A DNA stretch of 44,254 nucleotides from Cysteiniphilum litorale. Its GTDB lineage: Bacteria; Pseudomonadota; Gammaproteobacteria; Francisellales; Francisellaceae. This document shows positions 18,117-27,555 of this stretch, one piece after another. The notes beneath the pieces are model-generated. The model had not been told where the DNA came from and searched no databases. It saw only the letters and a list, made by a program, of their open reading frames with translations. The number at the start of each line of letters is the position of its first letter. The first letter of the stretch is position 1. The translations under genes were made by a program, and so were the position numbers. The stretch is from NCBI RefSeq assembly GCF_003428165.1, contig NZ_QLIQ01000025.1, forward strand, positions 1 through 44,254. The letters are read 5' to 3'.

Positions 18117-18207
18117 CGATGTATCCTCCAAGATAAGGTTATATAACTTAGGAATTTGGTGTATCATTCTACACATCATTATCACAAAATCCTATTGAAA
18201 AACGGCA

Positions 18208-18729
18208 ATGACTGAAGAATATTACCAAGATCATAACAGTGATGATTTTACTGAAGAAAAAAGTCGCACAAAAATTAAAAAAGAAGCGCATGATATCACC
18301 GACTTCGGTAAGAAATTAACTGAACTAAGTGAAGAACGCATTAAAAAAATGCCGCTAGATGAAAAAATCATTGATGAAATCATCAAAGCAAAATCCATGC
18401 AACGCATCGCCTTGAAACGTCAGTTGCAATACATTGGCAAACTGATGCGCAATGCTGATCTTCATGAAGCTTATGCCACTTACGATGGTTACACACAAAA
18501 AAACCAGGCTGAAATTGCTAAGATTCATCGTTTAGAGCAATTGCGCGATGCACTTGTGAATGATCATACAATGAAGGCAGCACTTGATAAACTAATGAGT
18601 GATCACCCACATACTGACACTCAGCAATTACGTCAACTGATTCGTAATCACCACAAAGAAGTATCTCAACAAAACCCCGGGAAATCCTATCGCCAGATTT
18701 TTCAACTACTAAAAGAAACCCTAGGTTAA
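18208..18729 (+). CDS. darP: Ribosome biogenesis factor DarP (YjgA, DUF615)
   Basis: A 173-residue, highly charged helical protein. The DUF615 core is clear: KAKSMQRIALKRQLQYIGKL followed by MRNAD, and a C-terminal segment RQLIRNHHKEVSQQNPGKSYRQIF in two pieces. DarP binds late 50S ribosomal precursors and helps peptidyl-transferase-centre maturation. It ends three bases before the retropepsin gene, so the two are likely co-transcribed. Confidence 0.9.
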   Translation: MTEEYYQDHNSDDFTEEKSRTKIKKEAHDITDFGKKLTELSEERIKKMPLDEKIIDEIIKAKSMQRIALKRQLQYIGKLMRNADLHEAYATYDGYTQKNQAEIAKIHRLEQLRDALVNDHTMKAALDKLMSDHPHTDTQQLRQLIRNHHKEVSQQNPGKSYRQIFQLLKETLG

Positions 18730-18732
18730 ACA

Positions 18733-19221
18733 ATGCAAAAGCGCTTTATCTATGCTTTTTGGATTGTCATTTTTATTCTTATCACCTATCTTGCGCATTC
18801 TTATTTACAACATGAAGAAAAAGTAAATCTAACACCAACATCACAACAAAACGCGCTTGAAAAAACAGTTGTATTAAATGCTTACAATCATCACTATGTC
18901 AGCTTTGGCTTTATTAATGGCATCAGAGTCAAATTTTTGGTCGACACAGGTGCGAGTTCCGTCTCCATTCCAGAGCATATTGCCAAGCAAATTGGACTTA
19001 AAAAAGGCTTGGGCTATAGCGCCAGTACTGCTAATGGCAATATCACCGTTTATCAGACAATGATTGATCAATTGCGTATTGGCAATATCACATTGAGCAA
19101 TGTTCGCGCTAGCATCAACCCTCAAACAGATGATGATTTTATTCTTTTGGGCATGAGCGCATTAAAACAACTTGAGATGATCCAAAAGAACAACACGCTG
19201 ATTTTAAAGCAGAAAATTTAA
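18733..19221 (+). CDS. Retropepsin-like aspartic protease, membrane-anchored
   Basis: A 162-residue clan AA single-domain protease of the TIGR02281 type. One N-terminal membrane helix (residues 5-22) is followed by a short linker and a pepsin half-domain. The active-site motif is VKFLVDTGASSVSIP and the matching late block is LLGMSALKQLEMI. Such proteins act as dimers in the periplasm; substrates are mostly unknown. It starts right behind darP. Confidence 0.88.
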   Translation: MQKRFIYAFWIVIFILITYLAHSYLQHEEKVNLTPTSQQNALEKTVVLNAYNHHYVSFGFINGIRVKFLVDTGASSVSIPEHIAKQIGLKKGLGYSASTANGNITVYQTMIDQLRIGNITLSNVRASINPQTDDDFILLGMSALKQLEMIQKNNTLILKQKI

Positions 19222-19260
19222 CAAATCGTATAGCAACCATTTACATTCCTTGTTTATTTC

Positions 19261-19277
19261 GTATACTTTCAATATAC
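19261..19277. promoter_or_regulatory. Operator-like inverted repeat ahead of higBA
   Basis: GTATACTTTCAATATAC has GTATA/TATAC arms, 18 bases before the higB start. HigA antitoxins bind such short palindromes over their own promoter; this site is a candidate. Confidence 0.45.
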
Positions 19278-19295
19278 AAATAAAACTTGCCGATT

Positions 19296-19577
19296 ATGAT
19301 AAAATCATTCAAGCACAAAGGCTTAAAACAACTTTGGGAAAAAGGTACTACAAAAGGTATTCAACCCAAACATTCAGATAAACTGCTTAGCCTGTTAACT
19401 GCGTTGGATCATATCAGTAATGAGCAAGAAATTATAACTTTGTTTTATCGATTAAGACCTCACCAACTCCATGGCAAAACAAGACCATGGGCCTTAGATG
19501 TTAATGGCAATTGGCGCTTAACATTTGAGTTAATAGATGGCGATGTTTATATCGTTGACTACAGAGACTATCACTAA
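19296..19577 (+). CDS. higB: HigB-type toxin (RelE/ParE superfamily)
   Basis: A 93-residue mRNA endonuclease toxin of the plasmid-maintenance killer family. Family blocks are MIKSFKHKGLKQLWEKG at the start, LHGKTRPWALDVNGNWRLTF in the middle and DVYIVDYRDYH at the end. HigB cuts mRNA at the ribosome under stress. The start is taken at the ATG at 19296; the TTG three codons earlier is less likely. It is followed by its antitoxin, the usual toxin-first order of this system. Confidence 0.9.
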   Translation: MIKSFKHKGLKQLWEKGTTKGIQPKHSDKLLSLLTALDHISNEQEIITLFYRLRPHQLHGKTRPWALDVNGNWRLTFELIDGDVYIVDYRDYH

Positions 19578-19593
19578 AACGTGGAGCATGAAA

Positions 19594-19896
19594 ATGAGCA
19601 AACATACACAACACCCTGGCCTTGTATTTAAAAGTCTTGTGATTGATGAAGACAAAGACCTCAATATCTCAAAAGTAGCAGACATGCTAGGCATTACTCG
19701 CGTTGCATTATCCCGAGTGGTTAATGGCAAAGCAAGCCTTACACCGGATCTAGCTGCACGCATTGAGAAAGTCTTTAACATCAGCTCAGCACTAATGTTA
19801 AAAATACAGGCATCATATGATAGTCAAAAAGCAACTAAAAAACTGGAAAGTTTGGAACTCGCACCTTACCAACCAGCATTTAATCAACATATTTAG
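19594..19896 (+). CDS. higA: HigA-type antitoxin (XRE family)
   Basis: A 100-residue helix-turn-helix antitoxin. HPGLVFKSLVIDEDKDLNIS leads into the HTH core VADMLGITRVALSRVVNGKA and SLTPDLAARIEKVF, as in HigA/VapI proteins. It neutralises HigB and represses the operon. The start at 19594 is seven bases after GGAG; the frame is open further upstream inside higB, but that part is not antitoxin-like. It meets metG tail to tail four bases away. Confidence 0.92.
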   Translation: MSKHTQHPGLVFKSLVIDEDKDLNISKVADMLGITRVALSRVVNGKASLTPDLAARIEKVFNISSALMLKIQASYDSQKATKKLESLELAPYQPAFNQHI

Positions 19897-19900
19897 AAAC

Positions 19901-21934
19901 TTAGCTAATACGCATCCCGGGAATTGCCCCTTGATCGGGCTCTAGTAGATATAGTGAATCACCATCACCGGCGCATAATACCATTCCTTCTGATAGTCCA
20001 AAACGCATTTTGCGTGGTGCTAAGTTTGCCACCATTACCGTGTATTTACCTACTAAATTCTCTGGATTATAGGCTGCTTTTATGCCTGAGAATACTTGTC
20101 TTTGTTCTTGCCCTAAATCAAGCTTCAAACGCAATAGTTTATCAGAACCTTCAACATGCTCCGCTTCAATAATTTGCGCAACACGCAAATCCACTTTGAA
20201 GAAATCATCGATTTTAATCTCATTTGCGATATTTAAACTGTTTTTCACTTCAGTCTCAGGCGCAACCTCTGTTACTTGTTCTGCTTCTGACTGCATTTTT
20301 TTTGTCTCCTCAATAATTAATTCAATCTTTTCTGGCTCAACGCGTGCGATTAATGGTTTAAAGAGATTAATCTTATGCCCCAATAACACGTTTGGAATCT
20401 CCGCCCATTGCAATTGATTGATATTTAAAAAGTGCTCGGCTTTCAACACTAACTCTGGCATTACTGGCTTCAAATAACCAATAATGATTTTAAAGAGATT
20501 AATCGCCAAACTGCAAACTTCATGCACGGTTTGCAGTTGAGCTTCCTCTTTTATCAACTGCCATGGTTTATAGGCATCAACATATTGATTCGCCTGATCA
20601 GCAAGCTGCATAATCACACGTAATGCTTGTGAAAAATCACGTTTTTCAAAAAACATCGTGATTTCTTCATGTACCGCATGAAAGCGCTCAATCAGCTCCT
20701 GATCATGAATATGCTCAGATAACATGCCATCAAAGCGCTTATTGATAAAGCCCGCGCAACGACTGGCAATATTGACGACTTTACCGACCACATCTGAGTT
20801 CACCTTTTGCACAAAGTCTTCTAAATTCAAATCAATATCATCAATTCTAGGCGTTAATTTACTGGCAAAATAATAGCGCAAATAATCTGCTTTTAAGTGA
20901 TTCAAATAGGTTCTGGCTGCGATAAACGTACCACGCGATTTTGACATTTTTTTGCCATTAACCGTTAAAAATCCATTGGCAAAAACACCTGTAGGCGTTC
21001 GATAATCTACGGCATTTAAGATTGCCGGCCAAAAAAGCGCATGGAAATAAATAATATCCTTTCCAATAAAGTGATAAAGCTCAGCCTTGCTGTCTTGACG
21101 CCAATAGGCATCAAAGTCAATGCCTGCGCGATTACATAAGTCTTTAAAGCTTGCAATATATCCCATTGGCGCATCAAGCCATACATAGAAAAACTTCTTA
21201 TTATTCGTGCCCGGAATTGGGAACCCAAAATATGGTGCATCACGTGATATATCCCAATCTTGCAAGCCTGACTCAAACCATTCTTTGAGTTTATTCTGCA
21301 CTTCAGGTTGCAATGCCTTGTTGTGCTTCATCCACTTTTGAATATCTTCACTTAACTGACTGATCTTAAAGAAGAAATGCTCACTGTTTTTTTGAATCGG
21401 TGTTTCACCACTAACCACAGACTTGGGATTAATCAAATCCGTTGGCGAATAGGTTGCGCCACAGACTTCACAGCTATCACCATATTGATCCTCTGCTTTA
21501 CACTTAGGACACGTCCCCTTGACAAAACGATCCGGCAAAAACATCTCAGCCTTTGGATCATAAGCTTGCGCAATTTCACGCGTACTAATCAGGTCATTTG
21601 CTTTAAGCTTTAAATAAATATCTTCAACAATCTCCTGATTCAATGGATGATGGGTGGAATGATAGTTATCAAATTCAACCTCAAAATCGATAAAATCATC
21701 GCGATGTGCTTGCGACATTTGTTCAACTAATTTTTCAGGTTTAATCCCTTCTTTTTTTGCTTTAAGCATGATCGGTGTGCCATGTGTGTCACTACCGCAA
21801 ACAAAGTGGCACTGATTACCACGCATTTTTTGGAATCTCACCCAAATATCTGATTGAATATAGCCAAGCATATGCCCCAAATGCAAATGACCATTGGCAT
21901 ATGGCAATGCATTAGTAACTAGAATATTTCTCAT
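19901..21934 (-). CDS. metG: Methionine-tRNA ligase
   Basis: A 677-residue class I synthetase. Visible: the HIGH-type motif HLGH in [19 protein letters not shown], the zinc knuckle with CPKC and CEVC, KMSKS in [11 protein letters not shown], and the C-terminal dimerising tRNA-binding domain from about residue 575 ([20 protein letters not shown]). Full length, as in E. coli. It is divergent from the TRIC-type channel gene. Confidence 0.98.
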   Translation of the reverse strand: MRNILVTNALPYANGHLHLGHMLGYIQSDIWVRFQKMRGNQCHFVCGSDTHGTPIMLKAKKEGIKPEKLVEQMSQAHRDDFIDFEVEFDNYHSTHHPLNQEIVEDIYLKLKANDLISTREIAQAYDPKAEMFLPDRFVKGTCPKCKAEDQYGDSCEVCGATYSPTDLINPKSVVSGETPIQKNSEHFFFKISQLSEDIQKWMKHNKALQPEVQNKLKEWFESGLQDWDISRDAPYFGFPIPGTNNKKFFYVWLDAPMGYIASFKDLCNRAGIDFDAYWRQDSKAELYHFIGKDIIYFHALFWPAILNAVDYRTPTGVFANGFLTVNGKKMSKSRGTFIAARTYLNHLKADYLRYYFASKLTPRIDDIDLNLEDFVQKVNSDVVGKVVNIASRCAGFINKRFDGMLSEHIHDQELIERFHAVHEEITMFFEKRDFSQALRVIMQLADQANQYVDAYKPWQLIKEEAQLQTVHEVCSLAINLFKIIIGYLKPVMPELVLKAEHFLNINQLQWAEIPNVLLGHKINLFKPLIARVEPEKIELIIEETKKMQSEAEQVTEVAPETEVKNSLNIANEIKIDDFFKVDLRVAQIIEAEHVEGSDKLLRLKLDLGQEQRQVFSGIKAAYNPENLVGKYTVMVANLAPRKMRFGLSEGMVLCAGDGDSLYLLEPDQGAIPGMRIS

Positions 21935-22091
21935 ATTAATTGTATAGAATGCTGAAAGTGCTGGTGATTATATACCACTTGCGTAATGTTTTATAGAGCT
22001 GTTCTCTTGCATTTAAAAAAAGCTTTGCCTATTTATTATCTAGGTTTATTATGGCAAACCAATTTAGGCATAAACAACTCTTTAGCAAATA

Positions 22092-22760
22092 ATGTACTTC
22101 CTTGTTGATAAAGTAATCGTCTTTCAAATCCTTTATGTGATCGGTATCACCGCTGAAAGCATGTCCGGCACGGTTTCAGCCGGCAAGAAAAACATGGATA
22201 TTTTTGGGATTGTCACCATTGCAACCATTACCGCATTAGGTGGTGGCACCGTGCGTGATGTACTTCTAGGTTACTACCCTTTGACTTGGGTGATGTATCC
22301 TGAGTATATTCTGGTGACTTTTATCGCTTCTATCTTGGCTATCTTTATCGCGCGCCACATTGTTAAGCGCCATAAATTTTTCTTAATTGTTGATGCATTG
22401 GGGCTTGTTACTTTTGCTTATTTGGGCAGTGACATTGGCTATAGTGTTGCACAGCACGCGGTAAACAATGACCATTTTATGATTTTTGGCAGCTTTATCA
22501 TTGCCGTATTAATGGCGATTATCACCGGAGTATCTGGCGGCGTACTGCGCGATGTATTATGCAACGATGTCCCCCTTGTTTTCCAAGCGGAGCTCTACGC
22601 CCTTGTTGCAGCATTGGTTGGCATACTCCACGCATTAACGTTGTATTTTAAAATGGATAATCTCATCAGTGCGCTGATTATTATTGCTATTGGTTTTAGC
22701 CTAAGATTATGCGCCATTTACAAAAATTGGCACTTGCCTAAAGTTAAATACTTTTCTTAG
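22092..22760 (+). CDS. TRIC-type (UPF0126) cation channel family membrane protein
   Basis: A 222-residue protein with seven predicted helices built as two repeats. The repeat signature occurs twice: TALGGGTVRDVLLG near residue 50 and GGVLRDVLCNDVPLVF near residue 150. Bacterial TRIC homologues (YadS/YicG family) form trimeric potassium-type channels; the physiological role is unclear. There is no strong ribosome site before the ATG at 22092. Confidence 0.9.
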   Translation: MYFLVDKVIVFQILYVIGITAESMSGTVSAGKKNMDIFGIVTIATITALGGGTVRDVLLGYYPLTWVMYPEYILVTFIASILAIFIARHIVKRHKFFLIVDALGLVTFAYLGSDIGYSVAQHAVNNDHFMIFGSFIIAVLMAIITGVSGGVLRDVLCNDVPLVFQAELYALVAALVGILHALTLYFKMDNLISALIIIAIGFSLRLCAIYKNWHLPKVKYFS

Positions 22761-22766
22761 TTCAAC

Positions 22767-22877
22767 CTAGACACCCATGCGTTTACGTGCCATATTAGTC
22801 TGGTGGTCACAGAATTTTTTATAACCTTCTGCAAATTTCGCCCATTTTGAAGTATTTGTCGTGTTTGATATGCTCAT
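22767..22877 (-). CDS. Small basic protein, 36 residues, unknown
   Basis: A short ORF with an excellent ribosome site (AAGGAG six bases before the ATG). It encodes MSISNTTNTSKWAKFAEGYK followed by a basic C-terminal half ending ARKRMGV. It faces the channel gene tail to tail, with a 6-base gap. I do not recognise a family. The strong start signal and coding-like composition make it a plausible real gene. The rest of the gap (22878-23104) shows nothing I can support. Confidence 0.55.
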   Translation of the reverse strand: MSISNTTNTSKWAKFAEGYKKFCDHQTNMARKRMGV

Positions 22878-23104
22878 TGTTATTCTCCTTGACTGGTTAT
22901 GTCATTATTTCTTAGCGATTAAATATTTATTACCACCTGCTAAATTGATTGAATTTTACACTTATCTTTGCAAAATAGATGTTTCATCAAAGTATTCGGC
23001 TGTTTCATTTTTGATACACGATCAGCAAAAATGCATATTTCCAAAAATCTGCTTAACTGGGGAGTAGGTTATATCAAAGCTCATCAACCTGACTGGAGGA
23101 ATAA

Positions 23105-23767
23105 ATGTATTTGCGTGATTATGCACACAAGCTCAAAACTATCGCCTTTTTTAGCCAGTGCATTATTTGCCAGCAGATAACAGGCAAGGGGCTTTGTAAT
23201 GACTGCCAAGAAGCACTCACCAAAGAATCACACACCAATAAGCGCCAACAATTGATAATTAATGGACAACCTATTATTTTCTATGCATTGAATCATTTTG
23301 AAGGTTTAACACGCAGATTGCTCTTTTTATTTAAATATCAAAACAATCATATTGCGGGTAATGCACTAGGGCTATATCTTGCAACAAGCTTTAAACGTTT
23401 ACATTCACTTGCCAATATTGATTATATCTTACCTTTACCAAGTCATCGCTTGCGTTTTCTTGTGCGCGGGTTTAATCAAGCAGAAATTTTAGCGAGACAT
23501 TTAGCCTCAACTTATCGCATAGTTGATCTACATTCGATAAAGCGCCACAAATATACCAAACCTCAAGCCAAATCAAGCTATGAACAACGGCAACGTCAAA
23601 TGCATAATGTCTTTAAGCAAAAGCGTGCGATCACAGCAAAGCACCTTTTAATTATTGATGATGTCTATACGACAGGGGCAACCCTCAAGGCGCTTATCGC
23701 ATGCATTCAAGACTTTTCAGAAAATCATATTGAGAAAATAAGTGTATTAACACTTTGTCATGCGTGA
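23105..23767 (+). CDS. comF: ComF family phosphoribosyltransferase-like protein
   Basis: A 220-residue ComF/GntX-type protein. It has an N-terminal zinc-finger-like CIICQQ...LCNDCQ and a C-terminal PRTase domain with the PRPP loop LIIDDVYTTGATL. RGFNQAEILARHLAS is another family block. ComF is needed for DNA uptake in several transformable bacteria. The start at 23105 has GGAGG nine bases ahead. Its end overlaps the convergent udk by ten bases. With comEC and the pilin it fits a natural-competence gene set. Confidence 0.92.
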   Translation: MYLRDYAHKLKTIAFFSQCIICQQITGKGLCNDCQEALTKESHTNKRQQLIINGQPIIFYALNHFEGLTRRLLFLFKYQNNHIAGNALGLYLATSFKRLHSLANIDYILPLPSHRLRFLVRGFNQAEILARHLASTYRIVDLHSIKRHKYTKPQAKSSYEQRQRQMHNVFKQKRAITAKHLLIIDDVYTTGATLKALIACIQDFSENHIEKISVLTLCHA

Positions 23768-24411
23768 TTATGTCTTAATAATTCACGGACTTTTGAACGA
23801 ATCACATCAATCGCAATTTTATTCTTGCCACCATGCGGCACGATAATATCAGCATAACGCTTAGAAGGCTCAATAAACTGTAAAAACATCGGGCGCACTG
23901 TTTCTAAATATTGTGTCACCACGCTATCGACTGTTCTACCACGTTCCTTTTGATCGCGCACCAAACGACGGATAAAGGATACATCCATCGGCGTATCCAT
24001 AAAAATTTTAATATCCATAAGCTTTCGTATATTCTCATCAGTAAACAGCATGATCCCTTCTAGAATCAAAATGCTCGTCTGCGCGCTAATCGGCAGAGTC
24101 TGACCTTTCACCCGACTATGTGTTGCATAATCATACAATGGCACTTCAATATTTTGACCGGCAATGAGTGACTCTAAATGCTCTTTTAATAAAGTGTGCT
24201 CAAAGGCATCTGGATGGTCATAATTTAACTTGTCTAACTGTGTTTTTGATAAGTGGCTATTATCACGATAGTAATGATCCTCAGATAATACCGTCACTCT
24301 TGCGGATTCTAAATCCTCAAGCTCTTCAACAATCGTATTAGATAATAAACTTTTTCCAGAACCGGAACCGCCGACAACACCAATGATGACAATACTTTTA
24401 TTACTTTGCAT
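23758..24411 (-). CDS. udk: Uridine kinase
   Basis: Phosphorylates uridine and cytidine in pyrimidine salvage. Walker A is GVVGGSGSGKS at residues 11-21 of the 217-residue form; SEDHYYRDNSHL and YDHPDAFE are substrate-site blocks, and RLVRDQKERGR is the lid. The start at 24411 (MQSNKSIVIIGVV) matches the family; the frame opens 20 codons further upstream with no family-like sequence. Confidence 0.95.
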   Translation of the reverse strand: MQSNKSIVIIGVVGGSGSGKSLLSNTIVEELEDLESARVTVLSEDHYYRDNSHLSKTQLDKLNYDHPDAFEHTLLKEHLESLIAGQNIEVPLYDYATHSRVKGQTLPISAQTSILILEGIMLFTDENIRKLMDIKIFMDTPMDVSFIRRLVRDQKERGRTVDSVVTQYLETVRPMFLQFIEPSKRYADIIVPHGGKNKIAIDVIRSKVRELLRHNHA

Positions 24412-24493
24412 CCGAGTACATGATTTGATGAGTTTGTGACATTCTAGCGACTTTTCTAAAAAAAGCAGCAAAATTTTCTGATTGTTAGTGAGC

Positions 24494-25876
24494 TTATGAT
24501 CCGATTAATACCGTTTTAATGTTAGCAAGTTCACGTAATGCTTCTTGTGAACACTCTCGACCATAACCTGATTGCTTAACGCCACCAAACGGTAACGCCG
24601 GATGCGAGGCAACACACTGATTAATAAAACACATGCCCGCTTCAATACGCTTTTCTGCTACTTCTTTGGCATATTTAATATCTTTGGTAAAAATCGCACT
24701 ACCTAAGCCATACTTCGAGTTATTTGCAAGCTCAATCGCCTCTTCATCATTGCCTGCATAGCTAATTGCAATGACCGGACCAAATAACTCCTCTTGAAAT
24801 GCCTGCATCGATGGTGTGACATCCGTTAATACTGTTGGCGCATAATAGAAACCCTTTGCATTATCTGTTTCCAAGAAATGTCCACCGGTTAATAATTTCG
24901 CACCTTGGGCAATACTTTCTTCAATCTGACGATGTAAATTATCACGCAAATCAGCTCTAGCCATAGGCCCCATGGTTGTACTCTCTACCAACGGATCTCC
25001 AACAACAATCTCGTTAACGGCATTAAGTACCGCTTGTTCAAATGCTACTTTAATAGATTTATCAACAATCAATCGCTTTGGTGAAATACACACCTGCCCA
25101 CTGTTAAGCATTCTGACATTAACTATATCTTTAGCAACTTGCTCAACATTAATATCTTTGCGAATAATATAAGCATCAGATCCACCAAGCTCCAATACAG
25201 TTTTTTTACAAACTTCTCCGGCTTGTTTGGCAACAACACTCCCTGCGCGATTACTACCGGTAAGTGTTACCGCAGCAATATCACAATGTTTAATAATATG
25301 CTCAGAATGCGCAAGATCAATAACAAAATTTTTTAACAATGGTAATGCTATTGCTTCTGTCAACAACGCTTCAATTGCGCACGCTGAGCCAATGACATTC
25401 TCGGCATGCTTTAATACGATACCATTGCCAATTAAGATACTAGGAATCGCTGCGCGAAAGACCTGCCAGAATGGAAAGTTCCACGGCATAATCATGTAGA
25501 TCACACCCAATGGTGCGAAAACACGCTCAGCGTTTAACCGTTGATAGTTAATCTTTTGTGGACTTAACATTGCCTTTGCATATTCTGCATAATAATCACA
25601 TAAAAAAGCACACTTCTTAATTTCAGCAATACTTTCTTTCAATGTTTTACCCATTTCATTTGTAATTAAGCGCGCATATTGATCAGTCTTTTGCAGCAAT
25701 AGTGCTTTGATTTTTTGCACACATTCAATACGCTGATCTATCGCATAATCACGCCATAATAATTGCGCATTTTTGACTTTTTTAATCGTTTGATCTATTT
25801 CAGGCAACGTTAACATCGGATAAGTCTCAAGTAGCTTTGCATTACTTGGATTAACCGTTTGATATTCCTTTTTCAC
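24494..25876 (-). CDS. NAD(P)-dependent aldehyde dehydrogenase, succinate-semialdehyde type
   Basis: A 460-residue aldehyde dehydrogenase resembling the short SSADH (Sad/GabD-like) group. Motifs: PWNFPFWQVFRAAIP with the catalytic Asn, LELGGSDAYII with the base Glu, and NSGQVCISPKR with the catalytic Cys. C-terminal FGGVKQSGYGRECSQEALRE is typical. The substrate, succinate semialdehyde, is inferred from family likeness. It follows the TauE/SafE gene by 17 bases on the same strand, a possible operon. Confidence 0.82.
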   Translation of the reverse strand: MKKEYQTVNPSNAKLLETYPMLTLPEIDQTIKKVKNAQLLWRDYAIDQRIECVQKIKALLLQKTDQYARLITNEMGKTLKESIAEIKKCAFLCDYYAEYAKAMLSPQKINYQRLNAERVFAPLGVIYMIMPWNFPFWQVFRAAIPSILIGNGIVLKHAENVIGSACAIEALLTEAIALPLLKNFVIDLAHSEHIIKHCDIAAVTLTGSNRAGSVVAKQAGEVCKKTVLELGGSDAYIIRKDINVEQVAKDIVNVRMLNSGQVCISPKRLIVDKSIKVAFEQAVLNAVNEIVVGDPLVESTTMGPMARADLRDNLHRQIEESIAQGAKLLTGGHFLETDNAKGFYYAPTVLTDVTPSMQAFQEELFGPVIAISYAGNDEEAIELANNSKYGLGSAIFTKDIKYAKEVAEKRIEAGMCFINQCVASHPALPFGGVKQSGYGRECSQEALRELANIKTVLIGS

Positions 25877-25893
25877 ACTGTCCTCCTTTTTTT

Positions 25894-26712
25894 CTAAACA
25901 AGCATGGTGATGGCAACAATGAGCATCATAATAATATAGATAATCTGTAAATACTTATGCGAAATAAGTGCCGTTACTTTAACACCAACATTAACACCAA
26001 TCACACTTGGTATCAGGGCAACGCAGAAGAATACTAAATTCAAATAGCCAATACTATACGGTGGCAAATTATCAGCATGCCAACCAAATAGCACAAAAAA
26101 GCCAGACATCACCAAACATAAGACCATGGTCACCACTGTTGATGTACCAATTGCTTTGCGGATATCTAAGCCGCATTTTGTTAAAAATGGCACAAAGAAA
26201 ACCGATACACCTGAAAGCATCGTACACATACCTGCCAAAAATGCGCTCAATGCTTTTAATGCTAATGGTGCTTGCCAAATTTTTAAGACAACTTTAAGCT
26301 TGCGCCACATCCAAATCGCCATAACAATAACAATCAATGCAAAGATAATCTTCAGATCATTACTACTGATCCTGGTCATGAGAAACACACCTAAAACACC
26401 ACCCAACAACACACTTACCATTGCCCAACGCAAGGTCTGATAGCAAATCTGCTTGTATTTATGCTGTTTAAAGGTGGCAAAAAAACCTAGTAATACGCTA
26501 GAGCTCACACCTGAAGCAATCGCAACCTGCATTAAATGGTCATTTGTCGGATAGGTATATTGCATCAATAAATAAAAGCCAGGAACATTAATAAGACCAG
26601 CACCTCCACCAAACACACCAGAAACAAATCCAGCCAGAAGCGCCACCAAACAGATAAGTACAATCAATAAAGTCAAACTCAATTTATACACTCTCTTAAC
26701 ATTATTAAACAC
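25894..26712 (-). CDS. TauE/SafE family permease
   Basis: A 272-residue inner-membrane protein with eight or so helices and the family repeats FVSGVFGGGAGLINVPGF near the start and FLAGMCTMLSGVSVFFVPFL in the middle. Members export sulfite, sulfonates or related organic anions; the substrate here cannot be told. Full length. Probably co-transcribed with the aldehyde dehydrogenase behind it. Confidence 0.88.
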   Translation of the reverse strand: MFNNVKRVYKLSLTLLIVLICLVALLAGFVSGVFGGGAGLINVPGFYLLMQYTYPTNDHLMQVAIASGVSSSVLLGFFATFKQHKYKQICYQTLRWAMVSVLLGGVLGVFLMTRISSNDLKIIFALIVIVMAIWMWRKLKVVLKIWQAPLALKALSAFLAGMCTMLSGVSVFFVPFLTKCGLDIRKAIGTSTVVTMVLCLVMSGFFVLFGWHADNLPPYSIGYLNLVFFCVALIPSVIGVNVGVKVTALISHKYLQIIYIIMMLIVAITMLV

Positions 26713-26902
26713 CGATAGCGATGCTTTGTTTAAAAAGCAATGTTACTGAGCCATACGCTTGTATACAAGGAAGAGCTTGCTAAATTCCCAAAAAACTCCA
26801 GCTAACTCGCAAACTCTACAGACTTTATCAAATTTGAAAATATCCTAGGCGTGACCTTGTGCACTACCTTCACTCATATATTTAAATTAAGCAGCGCTAT
26901 AT

Positions 26903-27001
26903 TTATGACAAAATCACTTTTGATATTTTTAAGACTTGCTCAAGGTATGCTTTTGGACATACTTCTATCTTCTCTGCATTGCGTGAAATGTATTTTTTCA
27001 A
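26903..27001 (-). pseudogene. MazF toxin relic with internal deletion
   Basis: A 32-codon remnant. It begins with a TTG overlapping the MazE relic stop and reads LKKYIS, the typical first residues of a MazF. It then jumps to RNAEKIEVCPKAYLEQVLKI, which resembles the last segment of MazF/PemK toxins (DWRARNAEKI-type ending). The central core with the active site is missing. This is best read as a toxin gene killed by an in-frame internal deletion. Call by motif recall. Confidence 0.55.
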
Positions 27002-27150
27002 AACTCTTTCCCTTTAGGTTTGTCGTGCATCCATTCTTTGTCTTCATCTAAAAGTTTAAAACTTGCTTTTGGACTTTCAGCAAGCATTTGTTCCAAGCTT
27101 AATTCCTCAACTCGTGGAGTTAAAATGATTTTGCTATCTTCAAAAAGCAT
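26998..27150 (-). pseudogene. MazE antitoxin relic, C-terminal part
   Basis: A 50-codon frame, MLFEDSKIILTPRVEELSLE onward, ending DKPKGKEF. It looks like the C-terminal toxin-binding tail of a MazE antitoxin, missing the AbrB-type DNA-binding half. A stop codon lies directly before the ATG. It overlaps the MazF relic by four bases, as intact mazEF pairs do. The rest of the 468-base gap between the permease and infA shows no gene. Confidence 0.55.
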
Positions 27151-27180
27151 TTATGGTTGGATATCAGTCTACTGCAACAG

Positions 27181-27399
27181 CTATTTATTACGGAACTTAA
27201 TACGACCTTTAGTTAAATCATAAGGTGTCATTTCAACAGTGACCTTATCCCCTGTCAAAATACGAATATAGTTTTTACGCATTTTTCCTGAAATATGTGC
27301 CGTAACAATATGCCCATTCTCAAGCTCAACGCGAAACATGGTATTTGGTAATGTCTCAACTACCGTACCTTCTAATTCAATACAATCTTCTTTTGCCAT
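27181..27399 (-). CDS. infA: Translation initiation factor IF-1
   Basis: The 72-residue form [20 protein letters not shown] onward is a standard OB-fold IF-1, with [20 protein letters not shown] and a final GRIKFRNK (usual ending R). The frame is open 17 codons further upstream, but the conserved start is at 27399. It occludes the ribosomal A site during initiation. Confidence 0.97.
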   Translation of the reverse strand: MAKEDCIELEGTVVETLPNTMFRVELENGHIVTAHISGKMRKNYIRILTGDKVTVEMTPYDLTKGRIKFRNK

Positions 27400-27495
27400 T
27401 GCTTGTTTAAATCTCTCTATATCTTCAACTTTTAGCGCTTTTATAAGCACCCAATAAAATAAGCGTGTGAATCATGCACTATTTTCAAGAAATAT

Positions 27496-27512
27496 TCAAC
27501 ACCTAGTGTTGA
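27496..27512. repeat. Inverted repeat between pgsA and infA
   Basis: TCAACACCTAGTGTTGA is a perfect 7-base inverted repeat with a three-base centre. It lies 44 bases after the pgsA stop. No proper T-run follows, so it could be a weak terminator or an operator for infA. Confidence 0.35.
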
Positions 27513-27555
27513 TCTATTGGAATTTTTCGAGATTTAAGCCCCATACAATTGAGTG

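Noticed and set aside
18117-18207. Possible glycine or SAM-type riboswitch ahead of glyA
   Set aside because: The gap is about 90 bases and shared with darP; no conserved aptamer segments are visible.
26072-26440. ORFs overlapping the TauE/SafE gene
   Set aside because: Out-of-frame shadows of a clear membrane protein.
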